From Enoplolaimus lenunculus (taxonomy: Eukaryota; Nematoda; Enoplea; Enoplida; Thoracostomopsidae), in contig JASANG010002574.1 of NCBI GenBank assembly GCA_030248215.1, positions 310,001 to 374,000 on the forward strand: DNA of 64,000 nucleotides. Reading direction: 5' to 3'. The notes under the pieces are model-generated. The model ran no database searches. It had not been told where the DNA came from and saw nothing but the letters and a program-made list of their open reading frames with translations. The position numbers were made by a program, and so were the translations under genes. Below, piece after piece: positions 24,745-36,894 of this stretch; within the stretch, counting starts at the first letter, position 1; each line of letters starts with the position of its first letter.

Positions 24745-25195
24745 ATTGCCTGGGTAGTGGGTTTCTAATATGTTACTTAAGTATTTACTTAAGCTATGCT
24801 AAAGTAATTACTTAAGTCGCTGACGTAATACTTAACTTTTCGAATAAAACAGGTAAAAGTCAAATGTGAGCCATTGTCATAACTAGAAAGTAATAGTTTT
24901 GCTTTATATTAAGAAGGCACCACGAGGCTACAGTATCAGTTAGACCAAGGTTAGTATTCCTGAATATTTAATCTGTAACATCGTAAATTTAGTCAGCGAC
25001 TTTAGTATTTACTTAAACTTGGGTACGCTTTTAAAAACGACAAAAAGTTTAAGTAATTACTTAGCACGTTCTGAACGAGTTTTACAACTTCAAAGATATA
25101 GACCTTTTTTCTGCCGTCACTTTAAGCTGACATCAGCAAGATATCGGTTAAGTACTAAGTCGTAGTTAAGTAAAGTTTCAAAAACCCAGCCATTG
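24745..25195. mobile_element. Family 8 element
   Basis: Ends GTGGGTTTCTAATATG and CAAAAACCCAGCCATTG. Subterminal TTACTTAAG/TTAAGTAA motifs on both sides and a shared interior (GTGAGCCATTGTCATAAC). No ORF. Confidence 0.7.
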
Positions 25196-25309
25196 AGAAT
25201 ATTAAATTGTATACAATTCAGATTTTCAATACCAAACGTAGACTTCAAATCGAGGAAGTAAATAAAAAGACTTGATTTCTAAGCCATGATCGTACTCTTA
25301 AACGTGTTC

Positions 25310-25500
25310 GTAGCACCTAACACCAGTTGGTGATAAATCTTGAAACATTCAAATCACTGAACGGTCGGCGACTTAGAAAGTCAACAAAATTTACAGATTT
25401 CCTTTTTACCCTGTTTCTGTGCAAAATTTTAGATTTGCAACCGTCACAGTTAGTTTGAATACCTATTAGCAACTGGTGATAGAAGCTATACACATTTGAG
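25310..25500. mobile_element. Family 2 element
   Basis: CACCAGTTGGTGATAAATC at the left and GCAACTGGTGATAGAAGC...ACACATTTGAGAATATC at the right. Its right end starts the tandem duplication that follows. Confidence 0.6.
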
Positions 25501-25765
25501 AATATCGGCACTAGTGTCTACAATTAATGTTTGTCTAAAATTAATAAAATAAGCTCTATAAGTGTATATTTAAAAAATTGCAACAGTTTATGTATTTAAA
25601 ACCTGTTACCAACTGGTGATAGATGCTATACACATTTGAGAATATCGGCACTAGTGTCTACAATTAATGTTTGTCTAAAATTGATAAAAATATGCTCTGT
25701 AAGTGGATATTTTAAAAATATTGCTGTTCTGCTAAAATGTTTTGCCAGTAACTCAATAATTATTG
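25482..25765 (+). repeat. Tandem duplication of about 140 bp including a family 2 end
   Basis: CTATACACATTTGAGAATAT, GGCACTAGTGTCTACAATTA and the rest occur near 25485 and again near 25625. The second copy diverges after GTGGATATTTTAAAAATATT. The duplicated unit carries TACCAACTGGTGATAGATGC. Confidence 0.7.
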
Positions 25766-27216
25766 GTTCGGTATTGCAAAACAAACCAGATTTGGTAAAT
25801 TATTTTCCGAGGGTTGTAGTCCCTTACGGTTGATCCTTAGGCATATATTAACTTGTTGGTTGAATTTTAAGTAAACAAATAAGGGCTCTTGACTCTGTGA
25901 ATAAACATTCGTTCCCGATTGTGGTTCGTGGACAGACAAAACCTCAGACGCGTAAACCAAACAAAACCTAATTTGAAATCCTCGAATTGCAAAAAACACC
26001 GATTCGCAATCGGTCCCGTGCCCAAGAGGGGCCAGGGTGGTAGCAACCGTGAACAAAATTTCGCCCCTCTGCAAAATTTTCCACCTCGTTTGTAAGTCAG
26101 CGAAAACCCGTGTATGCCGTTCCTGAAAAATCTTCCCCCTAGCAAGGCGAGCTGGCTGCGGGCATGTTCACCATTGTTCATATATCAAACACAAATATTA
26201 TATACGTGGTGAACTATTAAAAAGTTTCACGCACTATCAACTATATCATAAAATCAGACGCCGCAGCCAGAGGACAGCCAGGCGAACCCCTGGGCCCCGG
26301 CCTGGAAAAATTGTGGTGCCAACCCCCTCCTTATAAAAGCTTCACGTTCGCTTGTATGTTATCAAAAACCGTTATATACCCCTCGTAAAACTTTCGCCCG
26401 CCCCCCAGGCAAGGTGAGCTGGCTACTGGATTGAATGAAAACGATTTTTGAAGCAAAACTCTAAGCTTATTTAAAATCACGGTCTGTATGCTTTTAACTT
26501 TTTCTTGTTTGACGGGAAAAGCATCGCTTTAACTCGCTAACACAGACACCCGTCTGCTAAAATTGGCTTGGACTGAGGATTTTGGTCAAGTTGGGTATAA
26601 AAAAATAGGCCTACACCTGTAAAACCAACAGGGATTTGAATGCGTATACGTGCAATATTTTCATGGCACATTTTTGTTCGGACCGGGTCAGCCGGTTCGG
26701 GTTTTAAATTAATTATGGACTTTTCACTTGGGGGATACGAGGTTGATCCAGAACTGCCCCCCGAGCGAGCTCTGAGGCCATCCTTAATGATTGTTTTGGA
26801 CGATATTTGTGTTTATTACAACTGTGACATTCCAAACAGTAGGAATTAGTAATTGAGAAACGCCGGACGACCTGATCAGGCCCGTGGAGGCAGAGCGACT
26901 GTGCCCAGCCGTACTTTTTTCGGTCGGTTTCATGTCTGGTAAAATACCGGTAACAAGCAGCCCCTAAAACGGTGAGTGAGACAGGGTAAATATGTCGTGT
27001 TTGAATCTGGTTGAAGAGTAAACAGCACCAAGCAATCTGAACAGTTTCCAAACTCAAAGTCCGAATATAAAATTTGGCTTAAGCTCTATGTAGGCGTAAA
27101 CTCAAAACCAACGCATAAAGCTAAGCGAAGGCTTAAGGCCAACGAGTTTACTCGGGGTCATTAAGATAAACTTTCGACATCTTTTACATTAATACTTTGT
27201 GCTGAGGGAAAAGTAA

Positions 27217-27484
27217 AGCCGTATTCACACGCGCAAGTTTTTGCTGCGAGAACTTGCAGCTGCAACTTGCACTTGCAAGTTTTGTCCATTCGAAAAACTT
27301 GCGGCTGCAAATAATTTATTGAAAGTCATTGTTAGGAATTAAAGTTCACATGTGTGAATAACCATGCAACTTTATTGATTTTGTTGCTGCCGCTTTCTCA
27401 TTGGCTGATGAAAAAATGCAAGTTCTGCGTGCAATTTGCAGCTGCAAGTTCTCGTAGCAAAAAATTGTATATGTGAATAGGACT
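27217..27484. mobile_element. Family 6 element, TTAA target
   Basis: AGCCGTATTCACACGCGCAAG-type ends around ACTTGCAGCTGCAA motifs. GTAA flanks the left and TTAA (27485-27488) the right. Palindromic CTTGCAGCTGCAAG units are at both ends. Confidence 0.72.
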
Positions 27485-27506
27485 TTAAGCAACTACCATG
27501 TGTTTT

Positions 27507-28901
27507 TTGAGCGAAGCTCGGAGTTTCGCGAAGCGTTTTATGTTTTGTACTTGGGGGTCGAAAGGTGGATGTCCGTCCGTCCGTCTGTCCGTCTGTCCGT
27601 CCGAAAACAATCTCAGGAGCGGCTGAACCGATTTTGATAAATGTTTGAAAGCCAATTATTCTGGGGTGTTAACCTCGCATTAGGGTTTTAAAATTTTAAG
27701 CCGTTTATTAGGTACAGGCTAATTTGCATAATTAATTTAGCCCAAATTAGGACTTTCCATAATATTTTACTAATTATTACAGTTAGAAGCAATCTAATTT
27801 TAGCATTAAAGGGTTTTTGGGTGAGAGGAATCTGCGTAGACTGTTTACAAACCTCCAAAACCGATAATTGAGCAGTTAGCTAATAGATAATTTGCATATT
27901 AGCATAGTTTATAAGCCTAAATTAGGACTTTTAACAATCTTTCACTAATTATTAAGGTTAAAAGCGATATAATTTCAGCACTAAAGGGTTTTTAGGTGCA
28001 AAGAATTTGAATAAATAGTTTACAAACATCCAAAACCGATAATTGAATAGTGATCTAATAACTAATTTGCATAATAGCTTAATTGACAAGACAAAACTAG
28101 GACTTTTTAAATTATTTCAATAATTTTTAGCGTTCACTGAAAGTTTTTGGGTGCGAGGAATCTGAATAAATTGTTTACAAACCTCCAAAACCGATAATTG
28201 AACAGTTAGCTAATAGTTAATTTGCATATTAGCTTAATTGACAAGACAAAATTAGGATTTTTTAAATTATTCCAAAAATTATAGGGTGGCTGAAGGGTTT
28301 TTGGGTGAGAGGAATCTGCGTAGACTGTTTACAAACCTCCAAAACCGATAATTGAGCAGTTAGCTAATAGATAATTTGCATATTAGCATAGTTTATAAGC
28401 CTAAATTAGGACTTTTTACAATATTTCACTAAATATTAAGGTTAAAAGCAATATAATTTCAGCACTAAAGGGTTTTTTGGTGCGAGGAATTTGAATAAAT
28501 AGTTTACAAACATCCAAAACCGATAATTGAATAGTTAGCTAATAGCTAATTTGCATATTAGCTTAATTGACAAGACAAAACTAGGACTTTTTAAATTATT
28601 TCAATAATTATTTGCGTTTACTGAAGGTTTTTGGGTGCGCAGAATCTGAATAAATTGTTTACAAACCTCCAAAACCGATAATTGAATAGTTAGCTGATAA
28701 CTAATTTGCATATTAGCTTAATTGACAAAACAAAATTAAAACTTTTTAAATTATTCCAAAAATTATTAGAGTGGCTGAAGGGTTTTTGGGTGCGAGGAAT
28801 TTGAATAGTTTACACACATCCAAAACCGATAATTGAATAGTTAGCTAATAGCTAATTTGCATATTAACTTAATTGCTTACGTGCGTTCGAGCTTCGCTCA
28901 A
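27507..28901 (+). mobile_element. Helentron/pearl-like element with tandem core
   Basis: Perfect 14-bp inverted ends TTGAGCGAAGCTCG (27507-27520) and CGAGCTTCGCTCAA (28888-28901). After the left end come a GTCCGTCCGTCTGTC microsatellite and GAGCGGCTGAACCGATTTTG, then tandem units of 151-175 bp marked by CCAAAACCGATAATTGA at 27855, 28030, 28185, 28339, 28514, 28669 and 28820. Short ends, a microsatellite and a core of about 160-bp tandem repeats recall the pearl/DINE-1 type Helitron relatives of invertebrates. That assignment is inference. Confidence 0.65.
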
Positions 28902-28919
28902 TAAATGTAGTCCCACTAC

Positions 28920-29595
28920 GACTGGTTATATATACATACCGTTACTCGCTTGATCAACCTTAACAATTAAAAATATGAAAAATATGTTACACTTCACAAG
29001 TAGTAACTATATTGTTAGGCAAGAAAAAATTCCTGCAAAGTCGGTAGACGGACAAAGAAAAACAAACCAAAATTTCAGGCATAAATCGTTAACATTTGAA
29101 CGCTCAATTTCGTATTTGAAAATTTTTGTGCAAAATTCAAAATTTTAAAATTTTAGCAAAATTTCAAGGTTGTAAAAACGTGTCTAATTTGTTATTTAAT
29201 TCGAGCAGAAAATCAAAAAGAACCAACCGTCTTGGTGGCGGTGTTTTATAGCGTTGAGTAGAAATATATCGTGGCAATAAATATCTATGCAACAGTTTGT
29301 TTGCTTAAAGGAAACCTATTAAATCAATTACAAAAAAAACTTACTGAAAATGACCCTTTATATGCTATCGAACTTAAAATCAACGTTTTGGGCCTGAGAG
29401 GTAAGCAAACCCTTGGCGGAACAGCTTGTCTTTGAAATTGTCAATTGTTTACAGCTGTACGTAATTGTCTTTTTACCCTGGGTACAATTTGCAAGCATTG
29501 TTGGTTAATAAGAATTGGGAAAAAATTTAATACAAGCGTGTTGTGAGGGAACTATGCAGGTAATATATATTTATATATATATAAATATATAAATA
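28920..29595. other. No gene seen
   Basis: Unique AT-rich sequence, ending in an AT tract at 29560-29610. Confidence 0.35.
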
Positions 29596-29599
29596 TATG

Positions 29600-29815
29600 T
29601 CATATATATTTGACGGAATAGGAACAAGAAAACATTCGTATCGAAATAACAATTTTTCAAAATTTAACTTTCAAACATGTACATGATCAGGAATAATTTG
29701 CCTGCAAAACCGTCAAAATTTCGGTTCCTATATCTTTGAATGCGCGGAACAGGAACAGGTACAGGAATTGAAATTTTTGCAGGAATTCCGGTATTCCAGT
29801 TTATCCTTGCATTAT
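29600..29815. repeat. Family 11-related CAGGAACAGG element
   Basis: GGAATAGGAACAAGAAAAC and GGAACAGGAACAGGTACAGG with GAATTCCGGTATTCCAG. Similar words occur at 2110-2200 and 2375-2425. Confidence 0.4.
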
Positions 29816-30539
29816 ATATATTCTTAGAGCTTACATTGGTATATTAAGACGAATTGAAAATTTTTTGCGCCTTTGTCGAATAATTGGTCAAAGTTAATAA
29901 AATATCGAAAAAAATTGCTAAAAACACGCTTTAAAACTATAAAATTTGGCACACAAAAAGTACCCTGTTGTACCACAACGTCCAGCATTTGCCACTGTTA
30001 TAAATTTCGTCTCAAACTTTATATTTGCACCAATGGTGAACTGGTTTCATCGAGACATGGCTACAGGCAACAGAAACCTAATTTTAAAATATATTTCATC
30101 TACGAAACCGTTTAAATTATAAAATGAGTTCGATGAGACCAATTTTAAATTGTTTAGAATTATAATTTTGAACTTTCTAATATGTGTAAAAAGCCTGAGG
30201 TGTTTGCGTAAAATTGAATAAATACAAAATGAAAAATATTTCAAATATCGTTTGTATTAATTGTGCGAAGGCCATAACTTAAATTTCACCCAGTTAACAA
30301 TAATATACATTGAGTTGAAAATGTCACAGTTTACACAAAATTTTAGCATTTTTAATATAGTTAAAGGCTTAAAACACAATCAGTTTTCAAATCAGCGGCG
30401 ATTTCTGACGGCGGTCGGGCTGTCGAAAGTTATGAAACGCAATTTTTACTGTATGTAATATATGTGCCAATTTTTGAGTGTAAAACTTTTAACGAAGGCG
30501 TACGTCCTCCAGACCCCCTGCTAGTGGTTCAACTGTATT

Positions 30540-30790
30540 CACTATAAATTCCAGTGAGCTGATTTTAACTCAGAATGAGTTGAATCCAGTCATAAGCCTG
30601 AGCTCTGACTTAGGTCCTTCTGAACTCAGAATTCTGAACTGATTGAACTCATTCTAAGTTAACTAATCAGCTCTTCGGGAATTAAATCAGCTCAGAGTGA
30701 GTTGATATCCACAGTTATTAACTCAGAAGTAACCACAAATACCTACTTCTCTCACTGAGTTGATTAATAAACTCATTGCAATTTACAGTG
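30540..30790. mobile_element. Family 4 element
   Basis: CACTATAAATTCCAGTGAG and its inverse CATTGCAATTTACAGTG bound an interior built almost wholly of GAGTTGATT/AACTCAGAA motifs in alternating orientation. Confidence 0.7.
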
Positions 30791-31183
30791 TTTGATAATG
30801 AACAACTGTTTGCTGCGAACGTTATGATAACCAAGATATTTCCCTACACAGGGGGCATAGTCAGGATTTCATTTCAGGAGGGTGTAGACCTCATTTAAAG
30901 GTTGGTTTCAAGCAAGGGGAGCAATCAACGAAAATTTTTGATCTATTTTTTTCCGGTTTCACAAAAAATGTCGAAAGAAATATCGTCTAATTACTCCTAA
31001 CCTCGTGGTCCTACACGAATCAAGATTGCTATTATTCAGCAAACTATATTAATAAAATCAGATACCAACGGTTTGAAAGAATGCGCGTACGAAACCGTAT
31101 AAAGATTAAACTAAAACTCTTTTTAGCAGCGTAAAAATATGAGAAAATTGTCAATTCTGTTCGTAATATTTGATCGCCGCATT

Positions 31184-31386
31184 GGCTCATGTATAGAACA
31201 GGGTCGGAACGTTTTCCTGCGGAGGTGTAATAGAGTCGGTTTAAGCTTTAGACTAAATTTTTTGCTTAGGCTTAGGCTTCGGTTTGGCAATAGGCTCATC
31301 ATTACGCTTAGACTTTGGTTTAGGTTTAGGCATAGGCTTAGGAGCATGCTTATACTGCTGTTCCGGCCCTGTTCTATACATGGGCC
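31184..31386. mobile_element. Family 1 element
   Basis: GGCTCATGTATAGAACAGGG and its inverse. Flanks GCCGCATT and GCTGTATT match at 6 of 8. The core carries TTAGGC/TTAGGT units. Confidence 0.75.
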
Positions 31387-31559
31387 GCTGTATTGGTATG
31401 AAAATTTTGGAAATATATTTTTTCATATATTCTTGCTGCTGATTTTTTTCATATTTTAAACATAAAATATTGTAAATTTTTTGAATTTAAATTGTAATAC
31501 TCAAACAGGTGGAATTGATTTCATAATTTTAAATTTTCATTCGTCGTCGACGTCAACGT

Positions 31560-32200
31560 TAAAATTCGGGCTATTATATCGGGTCAACAGATAAAACTCG
31601 AATGTCATATGGCATTAGCTTACAAACCACTGCTCTCAAACGATCAATGTGTACAAGAGACAGTATGTCACGTGACACTGTGGGACATTTATGCGAATAT
31701 CATATGATATTCCAAAATTTCAACGAATATCATAGGATATTCAGCGGGACAGTGTAAACTTTTGGTACTAATAACTGAATAGAAATTTGAACGGCAGAGG
31801 CAGAAATGTGCTTTATATAACAAATACAAGCCTGTAAATAGTTTCCAACACAAAATCGTTTAGAATCACTGCTTTCAAAATTCAAAAATTCAAATTCCAA
31901 ATTCTAGTATATGATATTTAACAGGACAATTTGGGTATACTACCTCAAGTATGCAGACATTTGAAAATGTATCATATGATATTCGCAGACAATACCTCGA
32001 ATATCATATAATATTGAAGAACAAAAGGTGACCCACACATGTCAATAGTTAACAAATACGAATTTTTGAATACGATACAGGGTCTAGAAGCAGAAAAAGT
32101 GTTACCCAATATTCTAATAGGGACAAAACGTGTCCCAAGCTGCCCCGATTATAACGTGAACCCCGCATAAACCGTAAACCAACTAGTCTATAAGTCCTCC
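31560..32200. repeat. Dispersed repeat with GAATATCATATGATATTC palindromes, longest copy
   Basis: At least four palindromic or near-palindromic AATATCAT(A/C)(T/G)GATATT units and the tail GGGACAAAACGTGTCCCAAG. No ORF of note. Confidence 0.5.
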
Positions 32201-32449
32201 AATCTCTCTATTTACCGTTGCCAGGACCATAAAATTTACCTTGGTCGCTGTAGCAATAATAGCCTTATTGTAGGAAAAAGATTAAAAATGTTGCTCTTGT
32301 TTAAAAGAACCAGTTCGCACCAGGTAATTTGTCAAACACCGCAAATTGGCAATATTAACCTAAACCAAGTACCAGTATATGTACTTTAAAAAGCCAAACG
32401 ATTTCGCTATGTGAACCAAAAAAATGAACAGTACTAAGCATGAATAGCT

Positions 32450-33010
32450 TGCAAACGGTACGACGTTGCGTGTAACATAATTTGGCTTAAAAAATCTTGA
32501 CTTTCAATAGCCTTAACTACACACAACAAAGTATTTCTGAATTTTTATTCAAAAACAATTATCTGTGAGAAAACAGAAAAGTTTTTCTTATATTTAAAAC
32601 AAATTTTTCTCAAAATAGCTAAAAAATGTCTGCGTATTTCCTTAAAGCCCTATTCAGACGTGCTGCAAGTTTTTGCTGCGAGAACTTGCAGCTGCAAAAG
32701 TGCACACAGAACTTGCAATTTTTCATCATCCAATGAGAAAGCTGATGCAATAAATTCAGTGAACTTGCATGGTTATTCACGCATGTGAACTAATTTTTTA
32801 ACTATGATTTTCAATGAATTATTTGCATCTGCAAGTTTTTCGAATGGAATTTTGGACAAAACTTGCAAGTGAAAGTTACAGCTCAAGTTCTCGCAATCAA
32901 AAACTTGCACGTGTGAATAGGGCTTAATGCGACAATGATTTTCAGACTTTATTTCAAAACTTTTCCGAAAAAGTTTTTCTGTTAATTATAACAGATATGT
33001 TTTTCAAGTG
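32450..33010 (+). repeat. Older repeat hosting the family 6 insertion
   Basis: CAATTATCTGTGAGAAAACAG...TTCTCAAAATAGC before the insertion and GCGACAATGATTTTCAGAC after it. The uninterrupted relative is at 37900-38045. Confidence 0.65.
32646..32923. mobile_element. Family 6 element, perfect TTAA target
   Basis: TTAA at 32642-32645 and 32924-32927, ends AGCCCTATTCAGACGTGC and GCACGTGTGAATAGGGC. The surrounding sequence occurs elsewhere without the element (37900-38040). Confidence 0.88.
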
Positions 33011-33477
33011 CACCATTCCAAATCATATTTCTTAAATGAACAAAATTTTTTATTAAAATTCAGAAATATTATTTTGCGTGTATAGCGAGCTCAGGCCCGA
33101 AGCCAAAGCTCAACATGCTTGGAGCGGGATGACAGTTTTCAGGAAGGGCATGCAAGGGTATTAGATGACTTGTATACACAAGCAAGGTTTACTAACCTGG
33201 GGGGGCAAAATTATCTAGGGAGACTGAGCCCCCTCAGACCAGCCTTTTGCTACGGGCCTATGTATGAAGTAATACAATACGCCATTCACACTTTAGCTGA
33301 ATAGGTACAGCCTTATTCTATACATTGGTCAAATAGGCAACAACGTTTTCAATCTGTTTAGGTTCAATATATTTGCGGTTGACACCAAAAATACCGACTA
33401 CCATAAATGCAAGTTGTCATTTTTTGCTTTGACCTTGTCAAAATAAAACTTTATACAAATAAACAAAAAATAACAAG

Positions 33478-33770
33478 GGTTACGTTATACTTTTCGTCCA
33501 AGTGCCGTATGTCACTCGTACGGCGCCGTCCGTCACCGTGCATCACCCGTACGGTGCCATCGGTCACCGTGCGTCATCCGTACGGCGACGTCGGCCACCG
33601 TCCGTCACCCGTACGGCCCCGTCCGTCGCCGTGCCGTCTATTAACGTGCGTCACCGCACGGTGCCGTCCGTCGCCGTGCGTCACCCACGGCACCGTGCGG
33701 TGACGCACGTTAATAGACGGCACCGGGCGGCGCCGGACATCATCAAAAGTATAGCGCAACCCTAACAGAC
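33478..33770. mobile_element. Family 10 GC-rich foldback element
   Basis: GGGTTACGTTATACTTTT left and AAAAGTATAGCGCAACCC right. The middle is a run of CCGTCACCGTGCGTCACCC and its inverse, giving a long hairpin with CCACGGCACCG near its centre. The ORFs in it are repeat translations. Confidence 0.75.
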
Positions 33771-34224
33771 AGTAGGAATGTTTTATGGTTCCAGTATCGG
33801 ATATTTTGTTGGAAAATTTTTTGTACAGAAATATTGTCTAAATCGAATATTGTGAATTTTGAAAAATGTTGATAAATTACACAAATATTCAAGACAGTTA
33901 AGTATACAAAGGTGAGCGTTTATGTCGGCATGTTTGTTCCATCCGGAACCAGTATCAAAGTAATTAACCAGTTCTGAAAATCGTATAATATGTTTGACAA
34001 AATAAAGTTATTTAAACGGATATTGATCAAAATAACGGAAACTGAAAACGGATATTGAAGTATAAAAGTAATCAAAGATGTTTAAATTTTTCAGTCAACA
34101 GTTTTGTTTAAAGAAAAAATGACGGCTGCACCGTAAATTTTAAAGAGTTTTAGATGAATTTCATAATTTTTATCTCATTTCAAACAATCGTAGCATATCT
34201 GAAAAATTTCGAGATATATGCGTA

Positions 34225-34678
34225 TCGTAGTGACCCGAATAAACAGGGAGATGATAAGAGGATGTCCCCTTTTTGAGTTCCAATCAACTGGAGTCAGCAT
34301 TCCTAATAAGAATCCGTAAGCGGATAGAGTCCCTAAACCCTCCTAATTAGAGTCCGTAAATGCCAACCATCCCTAATTACAGTGCATAAACCACTTCAGT
34401 ACCAGATAAAGATTAGGTTAAAACTTTAACTCATTCTTAAGTTTTGATATCACATTCCAAAGTATAACCTAGCTTTATCGCTCAAGGTTTTGATACAAGA
34501 CAAACAAACGTTTTAATTGAACGGATAATTGCAATACAAAATATATATCAGTAATAAAGCTCGCTCGGCGGAGAACGGGTTAAAAATAAATAACAGTCCG
34601 TAACCGAATAACAAGGTGAGGGACGTTCTAGGGAGGCCAAATAAATATCAGTTCCACCCTCTATTCAGGTCACTACAG
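34225..34678 (+). mobile_element. Family 3 element, near full length
   Basis: 454 bp with ends GTAGTGACCCGAATAAAC and TATTCAGGTCACTACAG. The interior contains AATAAATAACAGTCCGTAAC. No ORF, so non-autonomous. Confidence 0.78.
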
Positions 34679-34813
34679 AACGTTGCTTATAACTAATTTT
34701 AACCTTAAACTAACCGAATTTCCGGTATTTTTATAACGAAAACAGAAACGGATATCCGGTTACATCCTGGCGATTTTGCTTCTAATCATAATGCAGCTTT
34801 CTTAAACAGTCTT

Positions 34814-34981
34814 GGCCCATGTAAAGATGAAGTGTGGACCGTTTTCTGTGGGACTAGACTAGAGAAAGCTTAAGTTTTAGCCTATTTCTTGCTTGGTTTG
34901 GGTTAGGCTTAGGCTTAGGCTTATGCATATTCTTAGGAATATGCTTATAATACTGTTCCGCCCCGGTTCTTTACCTTAGCC
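34814..34981. mobile_element. Family 1 element
   Basis: GGCCCATGTAAAGATGAAG left and CGGTTCTTTACCTTAGCC right. Flanks ACAGTCTT and ACAGTCTC match at 7 of 8. It sits close to the family-7 copy at 35028. Confidence 0.78.
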
Positions 34982-35027
34982 ACAGTCTCTATGTTTAAAG
35001 ATAGTAAACTGAAAATTTTTCGCTTAA

Positions 35028-35295
35028 CCCTTTCTCACATGAATATTTTCTATTTCCCCTGAGACCTACTTTTATGCAAGGATTCGAACTCCAGTGACTG
35101 GAGTGGGAGGCGTATACCATCGCTACTCAGCTATAGGAGCTTGACGCTCGAGCCCGAGGGGGCTCTCACGTCTTGTGGTGATTTAGTACTTTGTATACGT
35201 GTTGCAATTGTTAAACACTGTGCGATATATATTATTGAGCGAAGATACAATACACTGCGCTGAGTTGCCTGTAGGCAACTCAATGTGAGAAGGGG
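35028..35295 (-). mobile_element. Family 7: TTAA-flanked TIR element carrying a tRNA-like unit
   Basis: TTAA is present on both sides (35024-35027 and 35296-35299). The ends CCCTTTCTCACAT and its inverse match at 12 of 13 bases. Inside, on the minus strand, are an A-box-like TAGCTGAGTAGCGATGG (35133-35117) and a B box GAGTTCGAATCC (35091-35080) at tRNA-like spacing. The structure is that of a piggyBac-type miniature element built around, or capturing, a tRNA-derived sequence. The strand given is that of the tRNA-like unit. Confidence 0.65.
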
Positions 35296-35589
35296 TTAAC
35301 CGGTGCATCATTTTGTTCGGATATATGCCATTGAACAGCAATGTATCCATATGCTGGAACCGTAACGACAGATAAGTTTTACCAGCAATAGCTTTTATTC
35401 CCCATTGTTAGGTTAGTCATTTTATGCAAATTTCTCGCTTGCTTTATCTGGTTAAGTCTTTACGTGAATAATGTTATCGTAGGTTTCGGCGTATTTTTGG
35501 ATCTAAAATGATGAACGTAAGTGAAACTCAGTTTAATTTTTAAATTTAATCTTTGTTCATTTTGGTAAATTATACTACAATGATCGCCA

Positions 35590-36035
35590 GTCAGGGTGCA
35601 ACCGAAATTATAAAATACCGGAGCCGGAACCGGAAAGTGAAAAAATACCGGAACCGGAACTGGAGCCGCAACCGGAAAACGAAAAATACTTGTTGCCGAA
35701 ACATTCATTTTAAACGCTTCTTGATCGATTTTAATGGTGTAAACACGCCGTTTAGAATGCCAAAATCCTAAAACAAATGCAGTAGCTGGAGACGTATGAT
35801 AAATTATGGAGTACGACGCAAATTGAAAATTTTGGCAATACATGTTTAAACAATTTTAGAAAAACAACTCCGGATTATGCTAATTTTTGTTAAATTTTCG
35901 AAAGAGAAAAATGTACAATACCGAAAATAACCGGAAAATTCCGGTGAACAAATACCGGATTTGTTACCGGAACCGGATTGTTAAAAATACCGGAATTCCC
36001 TACCGGAACCGGAATTTTGGTTGTACCCTGTCGCC
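35590..36035. mobile_element. Family 11-like element, CCGGAACCGGAA type
   Basis: GGGTGCAACCGAAATTATAA left and TTTTGGTTGTACCCTG right with ACCGGAGCCGGAACCGG inside. Confidence 0.6.
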
Positions 36036-36304
36036 AGTCGCAGTTTTGACCTGAACCATAAACCGATCACTTCGCTGACGAGTTAAAAATTCCATAACCC
36101 CCCGGTTTTTGTGTCGCTACACGCACCACAGAGGGTCGCCCCTGTACGCCATTCAGGGCGTCTTCCAAAAAGGCCATATGAAGCCATATAATATCTACAT
36201 CGAAAAATATTCTTTACGATAAGTTAAAACCTGTAAAAAATGAATTTTCTCAAAATTTAAGCGGTACTTGCTATAGTTGGAACATTTTGCCGCATAGAGG
36301 ATTC

Positions 36305-36497
36305 GGCCAGTGTTACGTTTAAGTGCGTAACAGTAGATTAAACGTATTCCTAAGCCTAAACCTAAGCCTAAGCGTTTTAAAAATGTGTTCGTAAGCCTAA
36401 GCCAAAGCCTAAGCGAAACAATGTAATCTAGAATCTAAACCTACTCTTTTATAGACCCATCAGTCACTGGGACGCCCCTGAAACTACTACATGGACC
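36305..36497. mobile_element. Family 1, TTACTTTTAGGGGCG subtype
   Basis: Core CCTAAG repeats and AATCTAGAATCTAAACC marker. Flanks GAGGATTC and GAGTAGTC match at 6 of 8. Confidence 0.65.
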
Positions 36498-36894
36498 GAG
36501 TAGTCTATGATCTAATAAAGCGGACACTGTGTCCACCATCAACGGAAACTTTGAACAATTTCATGATGCTTTCGGTAACGGGCATTGAGTTACTTGAACT
36601 GGTTTCATTTTGAGTCAAACAACGATTTACAATATTGATCATACACCGTTTTGAGCAGATTGGTGCTCCGACTGCGGGTATGAAACGCAATTTTAACTGT
36701 ATTCTACATGTGTGCCAATTACCTGAGGTGGCACAATTGCAATATTGACCTTGCCATTTGCTCACAAAACATTTTCAGACCAGGGTGCGTACACCCCTCC
36801 CCCCAACAATCTCTTTCTGTATTCGCTAGTGCGGACAAGCTAAACACAAACCATACTTAATAAGCTCTTGTTCGCTTTTCCGCAACATTTAAAG

